Counted from the stretch's first letter, positions 1 through 7,535 are shown. The stretch is 15,132 nt of DNA from Bacillota bacterium (GCA_023457325.1 JAEWLX010000095.1:1-15132); one strand, 5' to 3'. Program-made: numbers and translations. The notes: a model not told the origin generated them from the letters alone.

Positions 1-14
1 CTACATCCCGACAC

Positions 15-91
15 TGGCGCGCCCGACAGGAGTCGAACCCGTAACCTTTAGATCCGTAGTCTAACGCTCTATCCAGTTGAGCTACGGGCGC
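15..91 (-). tRNA. tRNA-Arg (anticodon ACG)
   Basis: Reverse-complement reading gives a complete cloverleaf. The acceptor stem GCGCCCG (85-91) pairs with CGGGCGC (19-25). The anticodon stem TTAGA/TCTAA encloses loop CTACGGA, giving anticodon ACG, which after A34-to-inosine editing would read CGN arginine codons. The T arm contains TTCGACT. CCA is encoded in the DNA (TGG on the plus strand at 15-17). It lies downstream of the Cys tRNA on the same strand. Identity is read from the anticodon and is secure. Confidence 0.95.
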
Positions 92-95
92 GTGT

Positions 96-110
96 CCGCC
101 AAAATGGCGG
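96..110 (-). other. Short hairpin in the tRNA-Arg leader
   Basis: CCGCCA (96-101) and TGGCGG (105-110) form a perfect 6-bp inverted repeat with a 3-base loop. It ends four bases before the 5' end of tRNA-Arg on the transcribed strand. No T-run follows on either strand, so it is not a good terminator. It may be a leader element for tRNA processing or a chance repeat. Confidence 0.4.
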
Positions 111-117
111 CTCATAT

Positions 118-147
118 AATATAAACCTTGGGGCCGATATTATACAA
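118..147 (-). promoter_or_regulatory. Possible promoter for tRNA-Arg
   Basis: On the minus strand, TTGTAT (142-147) and TATATT (118-123) are separated by 18 bases, about 26 bases before the tRNA-Arg 5' end. The match to the sigma-A consensus is moderate and the surroundings are AT-rich, so this is tentative. Cotranscription with tRNA-Cys is the alternative. Confidence 0.3.
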
Positions 148-160
148 GTGAGAAATAAAA

Positions 161-234
161 TGGAGGTTCCTATCGGAGTTGAACCGACGCTCATTGAGTT
201 GCAGTCAATTGCCTTACCACTTGGCTAAGGAACC
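161..234 (-). tRNA. tRNA-Cys (anticodon GCA)
   Basis: On the minus strand the acceptor stem GGTTCCT (228-234) pairs with AGGAACC. The anticodon stem ATTGA/TCAAT holds loop CTGCAAC, giving anticodon GCA (cysteine). The T stem GTCGG/CCGAT has one G-U pair. CCA is encoded (TGG on the plus strand at 161-163). It sits 63 bases beyond the potD stop and 69 bases before tRNA-Arg. Confidence 0.95.
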
Positions 235-244
235 AGCGCAAGTA

Positions 245-273
245 ATTATAGCAAATGACATTTGAACCTTCAA
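245..273 (-). promoter_or_regulatory. Promoter of tRNA-Cys
   Basis: The minus strand carries TTGAAG (268-273), a 17-base spacer and a perfect TATAAT (245-250), 10 bases before the mature tRNA 5' end. Spacing and hexamers fit a sigma-A promoter with a leader of only a few bases. Transcription of the tRNAs therefore need not depend on read-through from the pot operon. Confidence 0.6.
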
Positions 274-297
274 TAAGTAATAAATTACTTGAAATGA

Positions 298-1890
298 CTA
301 ACGACGAGACGAGGTCGCCTGTTGACGGCGAGCGCTACGATTCTTTTTCGTTTGTTGTTTTCGATAGATGAAGAAACCACCAAAACCGACCACCGCTAAA
401 CCGCCGATGACGATTAAAACAATCGCCCAGCTCGGTAAGGTACTAGCCTTAAATTCTTCCCACATCGCTAAGACATAACGATTATTATCGCCGAAATCAC
501 GCATGAGTGATAAACGAGGAATCATCTCTTCATCAGGATATTGAGCGTATAGTTGACGACCGACACTATCTTCTTCGATATAAATAATCGTTTCCGTGTC
601 AACGGTATCGCCGAAGAAATAAGTTAAATCATAAGCAATTAAATCATCAGTTATATCATTAGCGAGTTTCCACTCGTCAATTGGCGTTTCCCATTCATCT
701 TCGCGAATGTCATACCACTCGTGGACGAGAGTATTAATGTCTTCACCACCGATGAAAGAGCTATAGCCGATGTAGTCCATGTTTTGCGCGGCGTTAAAAG
801 GATCAGAAACGAAATCGAGAAACTTTTGCGCTAGTTCTTTGTTTAAAGAGTCGCTTTTGGGCATAACCCAACCATCGAACCAAATATTTCCGCCTGTTTC
901 CGGAATCGAATAATATAATTCGGTCTCGATTTCTTCTTCAGCTTGATCCATGGCATAGACGGCATCGCCACTCCACGCAAGATTAATGCCAATCTTTCCG
1001 GTGACGATATCTTGTTTGCCGGAATCATTTTCAAAACCGTAAATGTTTTCTTTTAAGACTAGGAGCTCTTCTTTAACTGAAGCAACAGTTGTTTCATCAG
1101 AACGATTAAAGATAGTGGTTAGTTGCTCATTATATTCAGTTGGATCGTATGCGGGTTTGCTGTCATCAAGATATGTTTCTTGTAGTTGACGAATTTCTTC
1201 ATCAAAAACACGCATTATGCCGACTGAATAAGTATCGCGCATTGAATCTTTTATCGAGATTGTATCTTTGTATTTTGTATCCCATAAAGAATTCCAATCT
1301 TGCATGTCTTCGGTGATTGTTTCAAAAGAAATATCGCGATTTGCATACTTTTCATATGTGGGATTATATAAAATGCCTAAGGTCCCCCACATATAACCAA
1401 CCGCATAATCCGAAATGGAATGCGTTGTGTTTGTGACACTGTTAGTCGCTTCTATATTAGCGAATACATCTTTGAGATATGGTGAGGCATATTGATCGTA
1501 ATTAGGAACTTTAACCGCGATGTCATCAAGCGGTTCGAGCATGTCGTTAGCAATCATCTTTTGAATCATGTAATCGCTTGGACACACTAAGTCATATACT
1601 GATTTTCCGGTTTGAAGGGAGTTAAGCATCGTTTCATTCGTATCAAAAGTATCGTAGACAACACTAATTTCCTTTCCTTCCGTTTCCATGATGAAATCTT
1701 CAAACTGTTCGACAAGATCTTTGGCATCATAACCATTTTGTGGGTCATTTAAATAAATGTAGTCTTCCCAGTTTAAAATACGAAGAACTTGACTACCACC
1801 TTCGTGAGGTCCTGCTCCACTACAAGCCGCTAATAAAAGCGCTGAGAAAAAAACGGCTGATGATCCCGACAAAGTCTTTTTAAAATTCAT
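298..1890 (-). CDS. potD: Spermidine/putrescine-binding lipoprotein with an added C-terminal membrane anchor (PotD)
   Basis: This is the extracytoplasmic polyamine-binding component of the PotABCD ABC importer (530 aa). Residues 1-23 are a lipoprotein signal with lipobox LAAC and acylatable Cys23. Family hallmarks are the N-terminal LNWEDY (residues 39-44), DTNETM (83-88), YDLVCPSDY (99-107), the hinge motif LAWSGDA (304-310) and GGNIWFDGWVMP (333-344), whose Asp339 matches the ligand Asp of E. coli PotD. The protein is much longer than the usual roughly 350 aa. It has an acidic insertion at about 205-290, extra sequence after about 385, and a hydrophobic helix at 487-509 followed by a Lys/Arg-rich tail. 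A standard PotD has no such helix. The start is supported by GGGAGG upstream and by the signal peptide. It overlaps the potC end by 11 bases and is last in the operon. Confidence 0.92.
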   Translation of the reverse strand: MNFKKTLSGSSAVFFSALLLAACSGAGPHEGGSQVLRILNWEDYIYLNDPQNGYDAKDLVEQFEDFIMETEGKEISVVYDTFDTNETMLNSLQTGKSVYDLVCPSDYMIQKMIANDMLEPLDDIAVKVPNYDQYASPYLKDVFANIEATNSVTNTTHSISDYAVGYMWGTLGILYNPTYEKYANRDISFETITEDMQDWNSLWDTKYKDTISIKDSMRDTYSVGIMRVFDEEIRQLQETYLDDSKPAYDPTEYNEQLTTIFNRSDETTVASVKEELLVLKENIYGFENDSGKQDIVTGKIGINLAWSGDAVYAMDQAEEEIETELYYSIPETGGNIWFDGWVMPKSDSLNKELAQKFLDFVSDPFNAAQNMDYIGYSSFIGGEDINTLVHEWYDIREDEWETPIDEWKLANDITDDLIAYDLTYFFGDTVDTETIIYIEEDSVGRQLYAQYPDEEMIPRLSLMRDFGDNNRYVLAMWEEFKASTLPSWAIVLIVIGGLAVVGFGGFFIYRKQQTKKNRSARRQQATSSRR

Positions 1891-2743
1891 GGTTTTCCCT
1901 CCCTTTGCGAATTTTTTTCACACTCTTAGTTTTATTACGATATAAAGTAATTCCGACAACAACTAATAAGACAACGATGAAAATAATTAAGGTCAAAGCC
2001 CGCATTTCCGGTGGAATTGGACCACGTTTAATTTTAGCTTGAACCAAGGTTGATAAAGTCTCGATTGTCCCTTCACCATTTAAAAGACCAGTGCCTCGAG
2101 TAAAGGCTGTGATGATAAAATCATCAAGCGAGAGGGTAAGTGATAGTAAAAAACCAGAAAGAATGCCTGGCATAATTTGCGGAATAATAATCTTCCAAAG
2201 TGCTTTTTGTGGCGTGGCTCCTAAATCAAGAGCCGCCTCATAAAGGTGCGGATCAAGTTGCATTAACTTAGGTCGCACGGAAATATAGACAAACGGGACA
2301 GACAAAACAACATGGCCGATTAACAATGTCCAAAAACCAAAGATCGACTGACCGTGGAAGATAACACTACCGACAAAAACAAACAAAACAGTCAGCGATA
2401 AAGCCATGACGATTTCGGCATTAACAATCGGTATTTGTGTCACGCCTTCGATCGCTTTCACCATGCGTTTGCGGCTGTAAAAAGCCCCAATCGCGCCAGC
2501 CGTGCCGAGCAGAGTTGAAATAACCGCGCTAATAAAAGCGATAATTAAAGTATTGCCTAAAGCCGTCATTATTTCTTTACTTTGAAATAAGCGGGCATAT
2601 AGATTAAACGAAAAGCCTGTCCACACACCGACATTCGTCGCTTCAGTAAACGAAAAAGCGATTAAGACTAAAATCGGAAGATACATAATAAAGAGAAGCA
2701 GGTAAATATAAATGCCCGCAAAAATTTTCTTTGACTTTACCAT
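1880..2743 (-). CDS. potC: Polyamine ABC transporter permease PotC
   Basis: Second inner-membrane subunit of the PotABCD importer (287 aa). It has about six hydrophobic segments, the first at roughly residues 10-32 and the last at roughly 249-267. The cytoplasmic EAA loop, which contacts the ATPase, reads EAALDLGATP from residue 169, with Gly175 conserved. The segment SVPFVYISVRPKL (148-160) and SLDDFIITAF (205-214) are typical of PotC-type permeases. The start ATG lies inside the 3' end of potB (7-base overlap) behind a GGGAG site, so translational coupling is likely. It overlaps potD by 11 bases. The C-terminal tail is basic. PotB and PotC are homologous; the assignment follows sequence flavour and operon order. 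Confidence 0.92.
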   Translation of the reverse strand: MVKSKKIFAGIYIYLLLFIMYLPILVLIAFSFTEATNVGVWTGFSFNLYARLFQSKEIMTALGNTLIIAFISAVISTLLGTAGAIGAFYSRKRMVKAIEGVTQIPIVNAEIVMALSLTVLFVFVGSVIFHGQSIFGFWTLLIGHVVLSVPFVYISVRPKLMQLDPHLYEAALDLGATPQKALWKIIIPQIMPGILSGFLLSLTLSLDDFIITAFTRGTGLLNGEGTIETLSTLVQAKIKRGPIPPEMRALTLIIFIVVLLVVVGITLYRNKTKSVKKIRKGRENHEF

Positions 2744-3531
2744 AGGTTGCTCCCTCGCGATGCAAAGTCATCTTTATTAAAACGACGAGAAATAAGTAAG
2801 GTAATACCGACAATCGCTAGCATTATCAAAGCCATAAACGAACCATCATTCCACTGTGAGTTTGAAAAGTTTAGATAGATTGAATTACCAAACAAGGTAA
2901 TTTTTCCTTCGGAAAGAACATCGGAAATAACATAACTCGACATCGTCGGCATAAAAACCATCGTCGCGGCGGATACAATGCCGGGTAACGACTGAGGTAA
3001 AATCGATTTTGTGAACACTTGAAAGGGATTAGCGCCCAAATCAGAGGCTGCTTCAATTTGACTTTGATCAAGCTTAAGCATCGTCGAGTAAAGTGGCAAA
3101 ATGGTAAAAGGCAAGAAGTTATAAACCATACCGACCATCGTCGCTAAATATGGGTGTTGTCCTCCATTAATTCCAAACCATGTCAATAAGTCGCGAGTGG
3201 CCCCCGTGCGTAAGACGAAGTTAATCCACATTGGCATGACAAAAAGCAAAACTAAAACAGTATTAGTGTTGTATTGTTTGCGAGCTAAAAAGTAGGCTAA
3301 CGGATAACCGATTAGCAAACAGAGAAGAGTGTTTAAAATACCAATAAAAAAGGAAACGAGTAACACATTGAGTTTCGTTGTTGATGAGAAGAAGCGGACG
3401 AGGGAATCAAATGAAAGTTGCCCCCCCGCATTAGAAAAAGCGTAATACACGATTAATAAAATCGGAATAATGACAAAGAGCGCCAAAAAGACGCCATAAG
3501 GTATCGCTAAATATTTACGCTTAAAGTTCAT
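2737..3531 (-). CDS. potB: Polyamine ABC transporter permease PotB
   Basis: First membrane subunit of the importer (264 aa), forming with PotC the channel through which bound polyamine passes. Hydrophobic segments are visible at about residues 8-31, 55-84, 92-108, 129-150, 184-205 and 232-248. The EAA loop begins at Glu160 (EAASDLGANP) with Gly166. GYPLAYFLAR (75-84) is characteristic of PotB. The start overlaps the potA end by 11 bases. Its ribosome site (GGGAG, 12 bases upstream of the ATG) is farther than usual, which suggests that termination of potA translation helps initiation. The stop TAA overlaps the potC start region by 7 bases. Confidence 0.92.
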   Translation of the reverse strand: MNFKRKYLAIPYGVFLALFVIIPILLIVYYAFSNAGGQLSFDSLVRFFSSTTKLNVLLVSFFIGILNTLLCLLIGYPLAYFLARKQYNTNTVLVLLFVMPMWINFVLRTGATRDLLTWFGINGGQHPYLATMVGMVYNFLPFTILPLYSTMLKLDQSQIEAASDLGANPFQVFTKSILPQSLPGIVSAATMVFMPTMSSYVISDVLSEGKITLFGNSIYLNFSNSQWNDGSFMALIMLAIVGITLLISRRFNKDDFASRGSNLW

Positions 3532-5035
3532 ACTTGGCGATATCTCCCTTAATTCTTAAATGGATTTTATCAGCGGCAACATTTATTGATACAACGTCAT
3601 TTTCATTAAAGACATATTGAGTGTCGACAACAAAATCTTCCTCTTCTTCGGTGCGAACTGTGTACTGATAATGATCGCCAATATAAAGAGTGGAAACAAC
3701 CGTTCCTGTCGTCTGGCCTTGTTCGATGTCATCTGATAGCTCAATGTCACCTAGTTGTATTTCGGCGACGACTTCCGCATCGTTAAAATCATAGCGGGTG
3801 CCTTTTTTACTAACAACATAGCCATCATCATCTAAAGATGATTGTGGGACTAAGTCGGTGATTTTACAATCAAAGGCAACATTGCCGATGACGACTTGGT
3901 TATTTTTATTAATCCAGGCATCATAATAACTGTTAATCGTGAATTCTTTCTTCATAACGTGAATATTCTCGGGGTCGATATAAATACCGACGACCTGTTG
4001 GGCTGGAAAATCCTTCGTTCCTTGAACAATGACTTCGTTTTTACCAACCATGACAACATATTCAAAATGAACGCCTTTAAAAATCTTGTTGACGATTTTG
4101 CCGTCAACCAGACCTTTTTGTGGGGCGACAATTTCCACATCTTCAGGGCGAATGACAACATCTACTTTTTCGTTAAGCGGATAATCATCACTACACGGAA
4201 AGTTTGCGTTGATAAAACGGACGACCCTTGGACCGACCATCGTCGCGTTGTATATATTTGAATTGCCGATAAAATCGGCAACAAAAGCATTTGCAGGCTC
4301 ATTATAAATATCCATGGGTGAACCAACTTGCTGAATAACGCCGTCTTTCATAACGACAATCGTATCCGACATTGTCAACGCTTCTTCTTGGTCGTGAGTA
4401 ACGTATATAAAAGTAATACCGAGTTTGTCATGCATTGCTTTTAACTCAAGTTGCATGTCCTTGCGCATCTTTAAATCGAGAGCGCCGAGCGGCTCATCAA
4501 GGAGCAAAATTTTCGGTTCATTAACAATACAACGGGCAATTGCTACTCTTTGCTGTTGTCCGCCCGAAAGAGTTTGCACATCGCGATCTTCGAGTTCTTC
4601 CAAATCAACCATTTTTAATGCCTTAGCGACTTTTTCATCGATCTCTTCGATGGTCAAGCGGCGACTTTTGCTCACTTCATTATCATTTTTGTCTTTGTAT
4701 ACTTCGGTTATCTTTTTTAGTTTTAAACCAAAAGCGACATTATCGTAAACATCAAGATGAGGAAACAAAGCATATCTTTGAAAGACAGTATTAACTGGTC
4801 TTTTATAAGGTGGGAGGACGGAAATGTCGGTGCCATTAAGAAGAATTTCGCCTTTGGTTGGTGTTTCAAAACCGGCAATCATGCGAAGAGTTGTCGTCTT
4901 TCCGCATCCCGATGGTCCAAGAATTGTCACAAACTCACCGCGTTTAATATCTAAATTGAAATCATCAACCACGATTGTTCCATCGAATTGTTTAGAAACA
5001 TTTCTTAGACTGATAATTGTTTCGTTATGGGCCAT
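3521..5035 (-). CDS. potA: Polyamine ABC transporter ATPase PotA with a long C-terminal extension
   Basis: Cytoplasmic ATPase that powers polyamine import (504 aa from the chosen start). It has Walker A GPSGCGKT (40-47), Q-loop Gln86 in VFQRYALFPH, signature LSGGQ (156-160), Walker B ILLLDEP (176-182) and switch His214. A charged insertion at about 107-130 precedes the signature. A TOBE-like regulatory region follows (about 255-360), then about 140 further residues with a second TOBE-like repeat (about 440-497). E. coli PotA is only about 380 aa. The start at 5035 is preferred over the in-frame ATG at 5110 because GAGGTG lies 7 bases upstream, conserved family sequence begins here, and a likely promoter overlaps 5110. 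First gene of the operon. Confidence 0.93.
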   Translation of the reverse strand: MAHNETIISLRNVSKQFDGTIVVDDFNLDIKRGEFVTILGPSGCGKTTTLRMIAGFETPTKGEILLNGTDISVLPPYKRPVNTVFQRYALFPHLDVYDNVAFGLKLKKITEVYKDKNDNEVSKSRRLTIEEIDEKVAKALKMVDLEELEDRDVQTLSGGQQQRVAIARCIVNEPKILLLDEPLGALDLKMRKDMQLELKAMHDKLGITFIYVTHDQEEALTMSDTIVVMKDGVIQQVGSPMDIYNEPANAFVADFIGNSNIYNATMVGPRVVRFINANFPCSDDYPLNEKVDVVIRPEDVEIVAPQKGLVDGKIVNKIFKGVHFEYVVMVGKNEVIVQGTKDFPAQQVVGIYIDPENIHVMKKEFTINSYYDAWINKNNQVVIGNVAFDCKITDLVPQSSLDDDGYVVSKKGTRYDFNDAEVVAEIQLGDIELSDDIEQGQTTGTVVSTLYIGDHYQYTVRTEEEEDFVVDTQYVFNENDVVSINVAADKIHLRIKGDIAKYEL

Positions 5036-5042
5036 CTTTTTA

Positions 5043-5048
5043 CACCTC
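5043..5048 (-). promoter_or_regulatory. Ribosome binding site that decides the potA start
   Basis: GAGGTG on the minus strand lies 7 bases before the ATG at 5035. The alternative upstream ATG at 5110 has no comparable site, so this supports the shorter protein. Confidence 0.7.
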
Positions 5049-5099
5049 GCCTTTGTAGATATTTCGAAGCGAATATGACCTCGAATTTTTACGAATAAA

Positions 5100-5128
5100 A
5101 ATATAGACAAAATTCAACGAAAATACAA
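5100..5128 (-). promoter_or_regulatory. Probable promoter of potABCD
   Basis: On the minus strand TTGTAT (5123-5128), a 17-base spacer and TATATT (5100-5105) match a sigma-A promoter moderately (-10 is 5 of 6). Transcription would begin near 5093, giving a leader of about 58 bases before the potA ATG at 5035. The area is AT-rich, so chance matches are possible. Confidence 0.4.
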
Positions 5129-5397
5129 CATATTTTAATCGAGAAAACGCGAAAATATTTACACCCTCATTTTTTAATCGCAAAAATTAGCGTTTTTCAG
5201 CGATGTGGTCTCACTTTTTTGACAATCGATTTTCTGCGCAAAATGATGCGAAAATGTAAAAGATTTTGATTTTCATTTTCTCCTTAATAATCATCTTGAT
5301 TTTTTTTCGCCATTTTTGCTATCATTTTGGAAATGTTTTTTTAAGGTCTTTTTACTGATTTTTTTGCTTTCTTGTCGCATAATATAACGATGGCGAA

Positions 5398-5403
5398 TAT
5401 AAT
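5398..5403 (+). promoter_or_regulatory. Probable -10 element for the lipoprotein gene at 5423
   Basis: A perfect TATAAT ends 19 bases before the ATG at 5423. A start point near 5410 would leave a leader of only about 13 bases, just enough for the GAGG ribosome site at 5412-5415. No convincing -35 hexamer at 17 bases is seen. Confidence 0.4.
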
Positions 5404-5422
5404 TATTACCTGAGGTATTTCT

Positions 5423-6523
5423 ATGAAACAAATCGGATACATCTTCACGGCCCTAACTTTGGCCGCAACCCTCCTTAGCGGTTGCGATGCCAACGCCAAT
5501 AAGACGGCCTTGATATACGGAAAGCTACTTGGAGAATTAAATGTTCTCAACTATGAAGAATTATCAGACAAACTTGATAATGGTGATAATTTCCTTCTTT
5601 TTCAAACACCAAATTCAAATTGCACTTGTTGGACGTCATTTCGCGATTCAATCCTAAAACCATATATTATTGAAAATAATGTTCGAGCATACACCATTCC
5701 CTTTGCCGAATTTTATGATAGTGAAAATATTAAACGCGATACATTCGGTATTGCCCTTAATAGTTCGTCGCAGACAATGGCTATTTACAAAAACGGCGTC
5801 ATCAAAACAATGCGTGAATACAATTCCACGCACAAGATTTGGACGAGTAGTGAATCATTTAATACTTATATTAACGAATTAATAATTACCCCTACTATCA
5901 TCGACCTTGACCTTGCTCAATTACAAAGTCTCTACACAAAGGAAAATCCTTTTTCGGTCCTCTTTTATGATGAAAGTGAAGCTTCACTTTATCTTAAAGA
6001 TAATCCTTTAAAAGACTACGCTCTTGCTCATCTTAATGAAATGGAAACCATTTATGCGCTACAAACAAATGTTGAAGGTATTAAGTTAAACGATTCAGGC
6101 ATTTATCAAGATGATCAATGGCAAACATTTAAAGATGATTATGGATTATCAAGTCTTAACAATGAAGTGTTTGGCTATGGAGATGGTTTTGTACCGACCT
6201 TACAATACATTGAGCCTAATGGCGGCGCGACGAATGGTGACGTCATCAAAGCACAGGTTGTTTATTTCAATGATCTTTTAGCTAATGTTGAAGTAGATGG
6301 TTCATATCTTGTCGAAGATAGTTACTATACGACGGAGCGCCAGTCCTCGTTATCATATCTTAATGATTTCAGTGGAACAGCCATTATCAAGGGTTTAACT
6401 ATTCCTTCATCGGACACGAAACTTGTCGGCGAGCAAAGAGTGTGGCTCAAAGAAAAAGCGGCCGTTTACCACGATCCGCTTCTGGCCGCGTTCCTTGATT
6501 ATACTTACGCGATGAGTGTTTAA
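5423..6523 (+). CDS. Lipoprotein with thioredoxin-like domain(s) and a CxC motif, function unknown
   Basis: I do not recognise a named family (366 aa). Residues 1-21 form a lipoprotein signal with lipobox LLSGC and Cys21, so the protein should be anchored outside the membrane. Residues about 45-135 look like a thioredoxin fold: NFLLFQTPNSNC (56-67) is a strand running into a Cys motif, a helix follows, and QTMAIYKNGVIKTM (117-130) resembles the last thioredoxin strands. The active motif is C67-T-C69 rather than CxxC. Residues about 176-265 may be a second, Cys-free copy: PFSVLFYD (176-183) ends later in VPTLQYI (257-263), like a cis-Pro loop. The remaining 100 residues are unassigned. GAGG lies 7 bases before the ATG. 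It is monocistronic, divergent from pot and convergent with lactate dehydrogenase. The fold call is inference. Confidence 0.75.
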   Translation: MKQIGYIFTALTLAATLLSGCDANANKTALIYGKLLGELNVLNYEELSDKLDNGDNFLLFQTPNSNCTCWTSFRDSILKPYIIENNVRAYTIPFAEFYDSENIKRDTFGIALNSSSQTMAIYKNGVIKTMREYNSTHKIWTSSESFNTYINELIITPTIIDLDLAQLQSLYTKENPFSVLFYDESEASLYLKDNPLKDYALAHLNEMETIYALQTNVEGIKLNDSGIYQDDQWQTFKDDYGLSSLNNEVFGYGDGFVPTLQYIEPNGGATNGDVIKAQVVYFNDLLANVEVDGSYLVEDSYYTTERQSSLSYLNDFSGTAIIKGLTIPSSDTKLVGEQRVWLKEKAAVYHDPLLAAFLDYTYAMSV

Positions 6524-6539
6524 TCACTTTATTAAAATA

Positions 6540-6564
6540 AAGCGCGACCATGTGAGTCGCGCTT
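6540..6564. terminator. Bidirectional intrinsic terminator
   Basis: AAGCGCGAC (6540-6548) and GTCGCGCTT (6556-6564) form a perfect 9-bp stem with a 7-base loop. TTCTTTT follows on the plus strand and TATTTTAAT on the minus strand. It lies between the stops of the two convergent genes, at 6523 and 6570, and should end both transcripts. Confidence 0.88.
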
Positions 6565-6569
6565 TTCTT

Positions 6570-7526
6570 TTACATTTCGATTTCTTTGATTAATTTCTTT
6601 AATGAGTCGCTTGATTTAACTAAATCGTCTATTTCTTGCTTTGAAAATTTCGGTGTTAAAAGACGAGCCGCTCCTTGGCGGTTAACAACAGCCGGTAAAG
6701 ATAAATAAACATCGCTTATTCTTCCCTCATAAGCATTTTCGATGAACGATGAAACCGTTAAGATGCTATTGGTATTATTAACTATCGCCTCAACAATCCG
6801 TGCGACGGCAAGGGCAACAGCATAATATGTAGCGCCTTTTTTGGAAATAATATCGTAGGCCGCGTGTTTAACTTCTTTCAAGAGTTCATCAAACTTTAGT
6901 TTGCCATGACATGCACAGCGTTTACAGCTTTCGCAATAATCTTCAAGATTGACACCACCGATGGTCGTGATGGAGAAGGTAGCGACTTCGCTATCGCCAT
7001 GTTCACCGACAACATAAGTGTGAATGTTGCGTGTATCAACGCCCGTGTCCTCGCTAATCAAATATTTAAGACGTGAAGTATCAAGGACAGTTCCACTGCC
7101 AATTACGCGTCCGGGTTTAAGGTTCAATTTCTTATTAACATAGTAGGCGAGAATGTCGACGGGATTAGTGACGACCATAATGATGACATCGTCATCAAGA
7201 TAAGGGCGCATACTTTCAATAATCGAATCAAATACCTTGATGTTGCGTTTTAGTAAATCAATACGTGTCTCACCCTCTTTTTGGGCGACACCGGCCGTAA
7301 TAATAATGATGTGGGCATCTTGACAGTCGCTATATTCGCCTGCTTTTACGATTTTTGGTGAGACAAAAGAAATGCCGTGCTGCATGTCTAAAACATCGCC
7401 TTCAGCTTTGTTTTTGTTGACATCAATAATGACAATTTCGTTAACGCTATGTCCTTGCAATAAGGCAAAGGCCGTTGATGAACCAACAGCGCCGTCTCCG
7501 ATAATAACTACTTTGCGATTTTCCAT
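6570..7526 (-). CDS. ldh: L-lactate dehydrogenase with a Cys-rich insertion
   Basis: NAD-dependent reduction of pyruvate to L-lactate in the cytoplasm (318 aa). The Rossmann motif GDGAVGSS spans residues 10-17 and the NAD-ribose Asp35 ends IVIID. The specificity loop GVAQKEGETRIDL carries Gln82, where malate dehydrogenases usually carry Arg, and Arg88. VVTNPVD is at 118-124, Arg152 in DTSRLKYL, and catalytic His176 in GEHGDSE. Just after it, residues 198-207 read CESCKRCACH, an unusual cysteine cluster in a region that in typical lactate dehydrogenases is Cys-poor. The start at 7526 is chosen because GGAGG lies 9 bases upstream; an ATG 18 bases earlier has no ribosome site. The gene follows the deaminase after 70 bases and may have its own promoter. 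Confidence 0.93.
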   Translation of the reverse strand: MENRKVVIIGDGAVGSSTAFALLQGHSVNEIVIIDVNKNKAEGDVLDMQHGISFVSPKIVKAGEYSDCQDAHIIIITAGVAQKEGETRIDLLKRNIKVFDSIIESMRPYLDDDVIIMVVTNPVDILAYYVNKKLNLKPGRVIGSGTVLDTSRLKYLISEDTGVDTRNIHTYVVGEHGDSEVATFSITTIGGVNLEDYCESCKRCACHGKLKFDELLKEVKHAAYDIISKKGATYYAVALAVARIVEAIVNNTNSILTVSSFIENAYEGRISDVYLSLPAVVNRQGAARLLTPKFSKQEIDDLVKSSDSLKKLIKEIEM

Positions 7527-7535
7527 AGTAAATAA

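Larger units (their letters stand above)
5036..5422. other. 387-base divergent intergenic region between potA and the lipoprotein gene
   Basis: No credible gene is present. The region is AT-rich, with a long T-rich stretch on the plus strand at about 5262-5370. It holds a probable pot promoter near the left end and a probable promoter for the plus-strand lipoprotein at the right end. A near-palindrome ATTTTCTGCGCAAAAT at 5229-5244, and several GCGAAAA or GCAAAAA words around it (5150-5255), could be regulator sites, but no known operator is recognised. Confidence 0.5.

Noticed and set aside
275..290. Inverted repeat AAGTAAT/ATTACTT just after potD as a terminator.
   Set aside because: The stem is almost entirely A-T with a 2-base loop and there is no clean T-run, so it would be too weak to count.
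3896..4748. Plus-strand open frames opposite potA (3896-4261 and 4425-4748).
   Set aside because: They are antisense to strongly conserved ATPase sequence, have no ribosome sites and resemble no protein.
5036..5110. An ATG at 5110 would extend PotA by 25 residues.
   Set aside because: It has no ribosome site, the added residues match nothing in the family, and the likely promoter overlaps it. GAGGTG supports the start at 5035.
5203..5259. A short plus-strand frame of 18 codons in the pot upstream region.
   Set aside because: There is no ribosome site, no conserved feature and chance is likely in AT-rich DNA.
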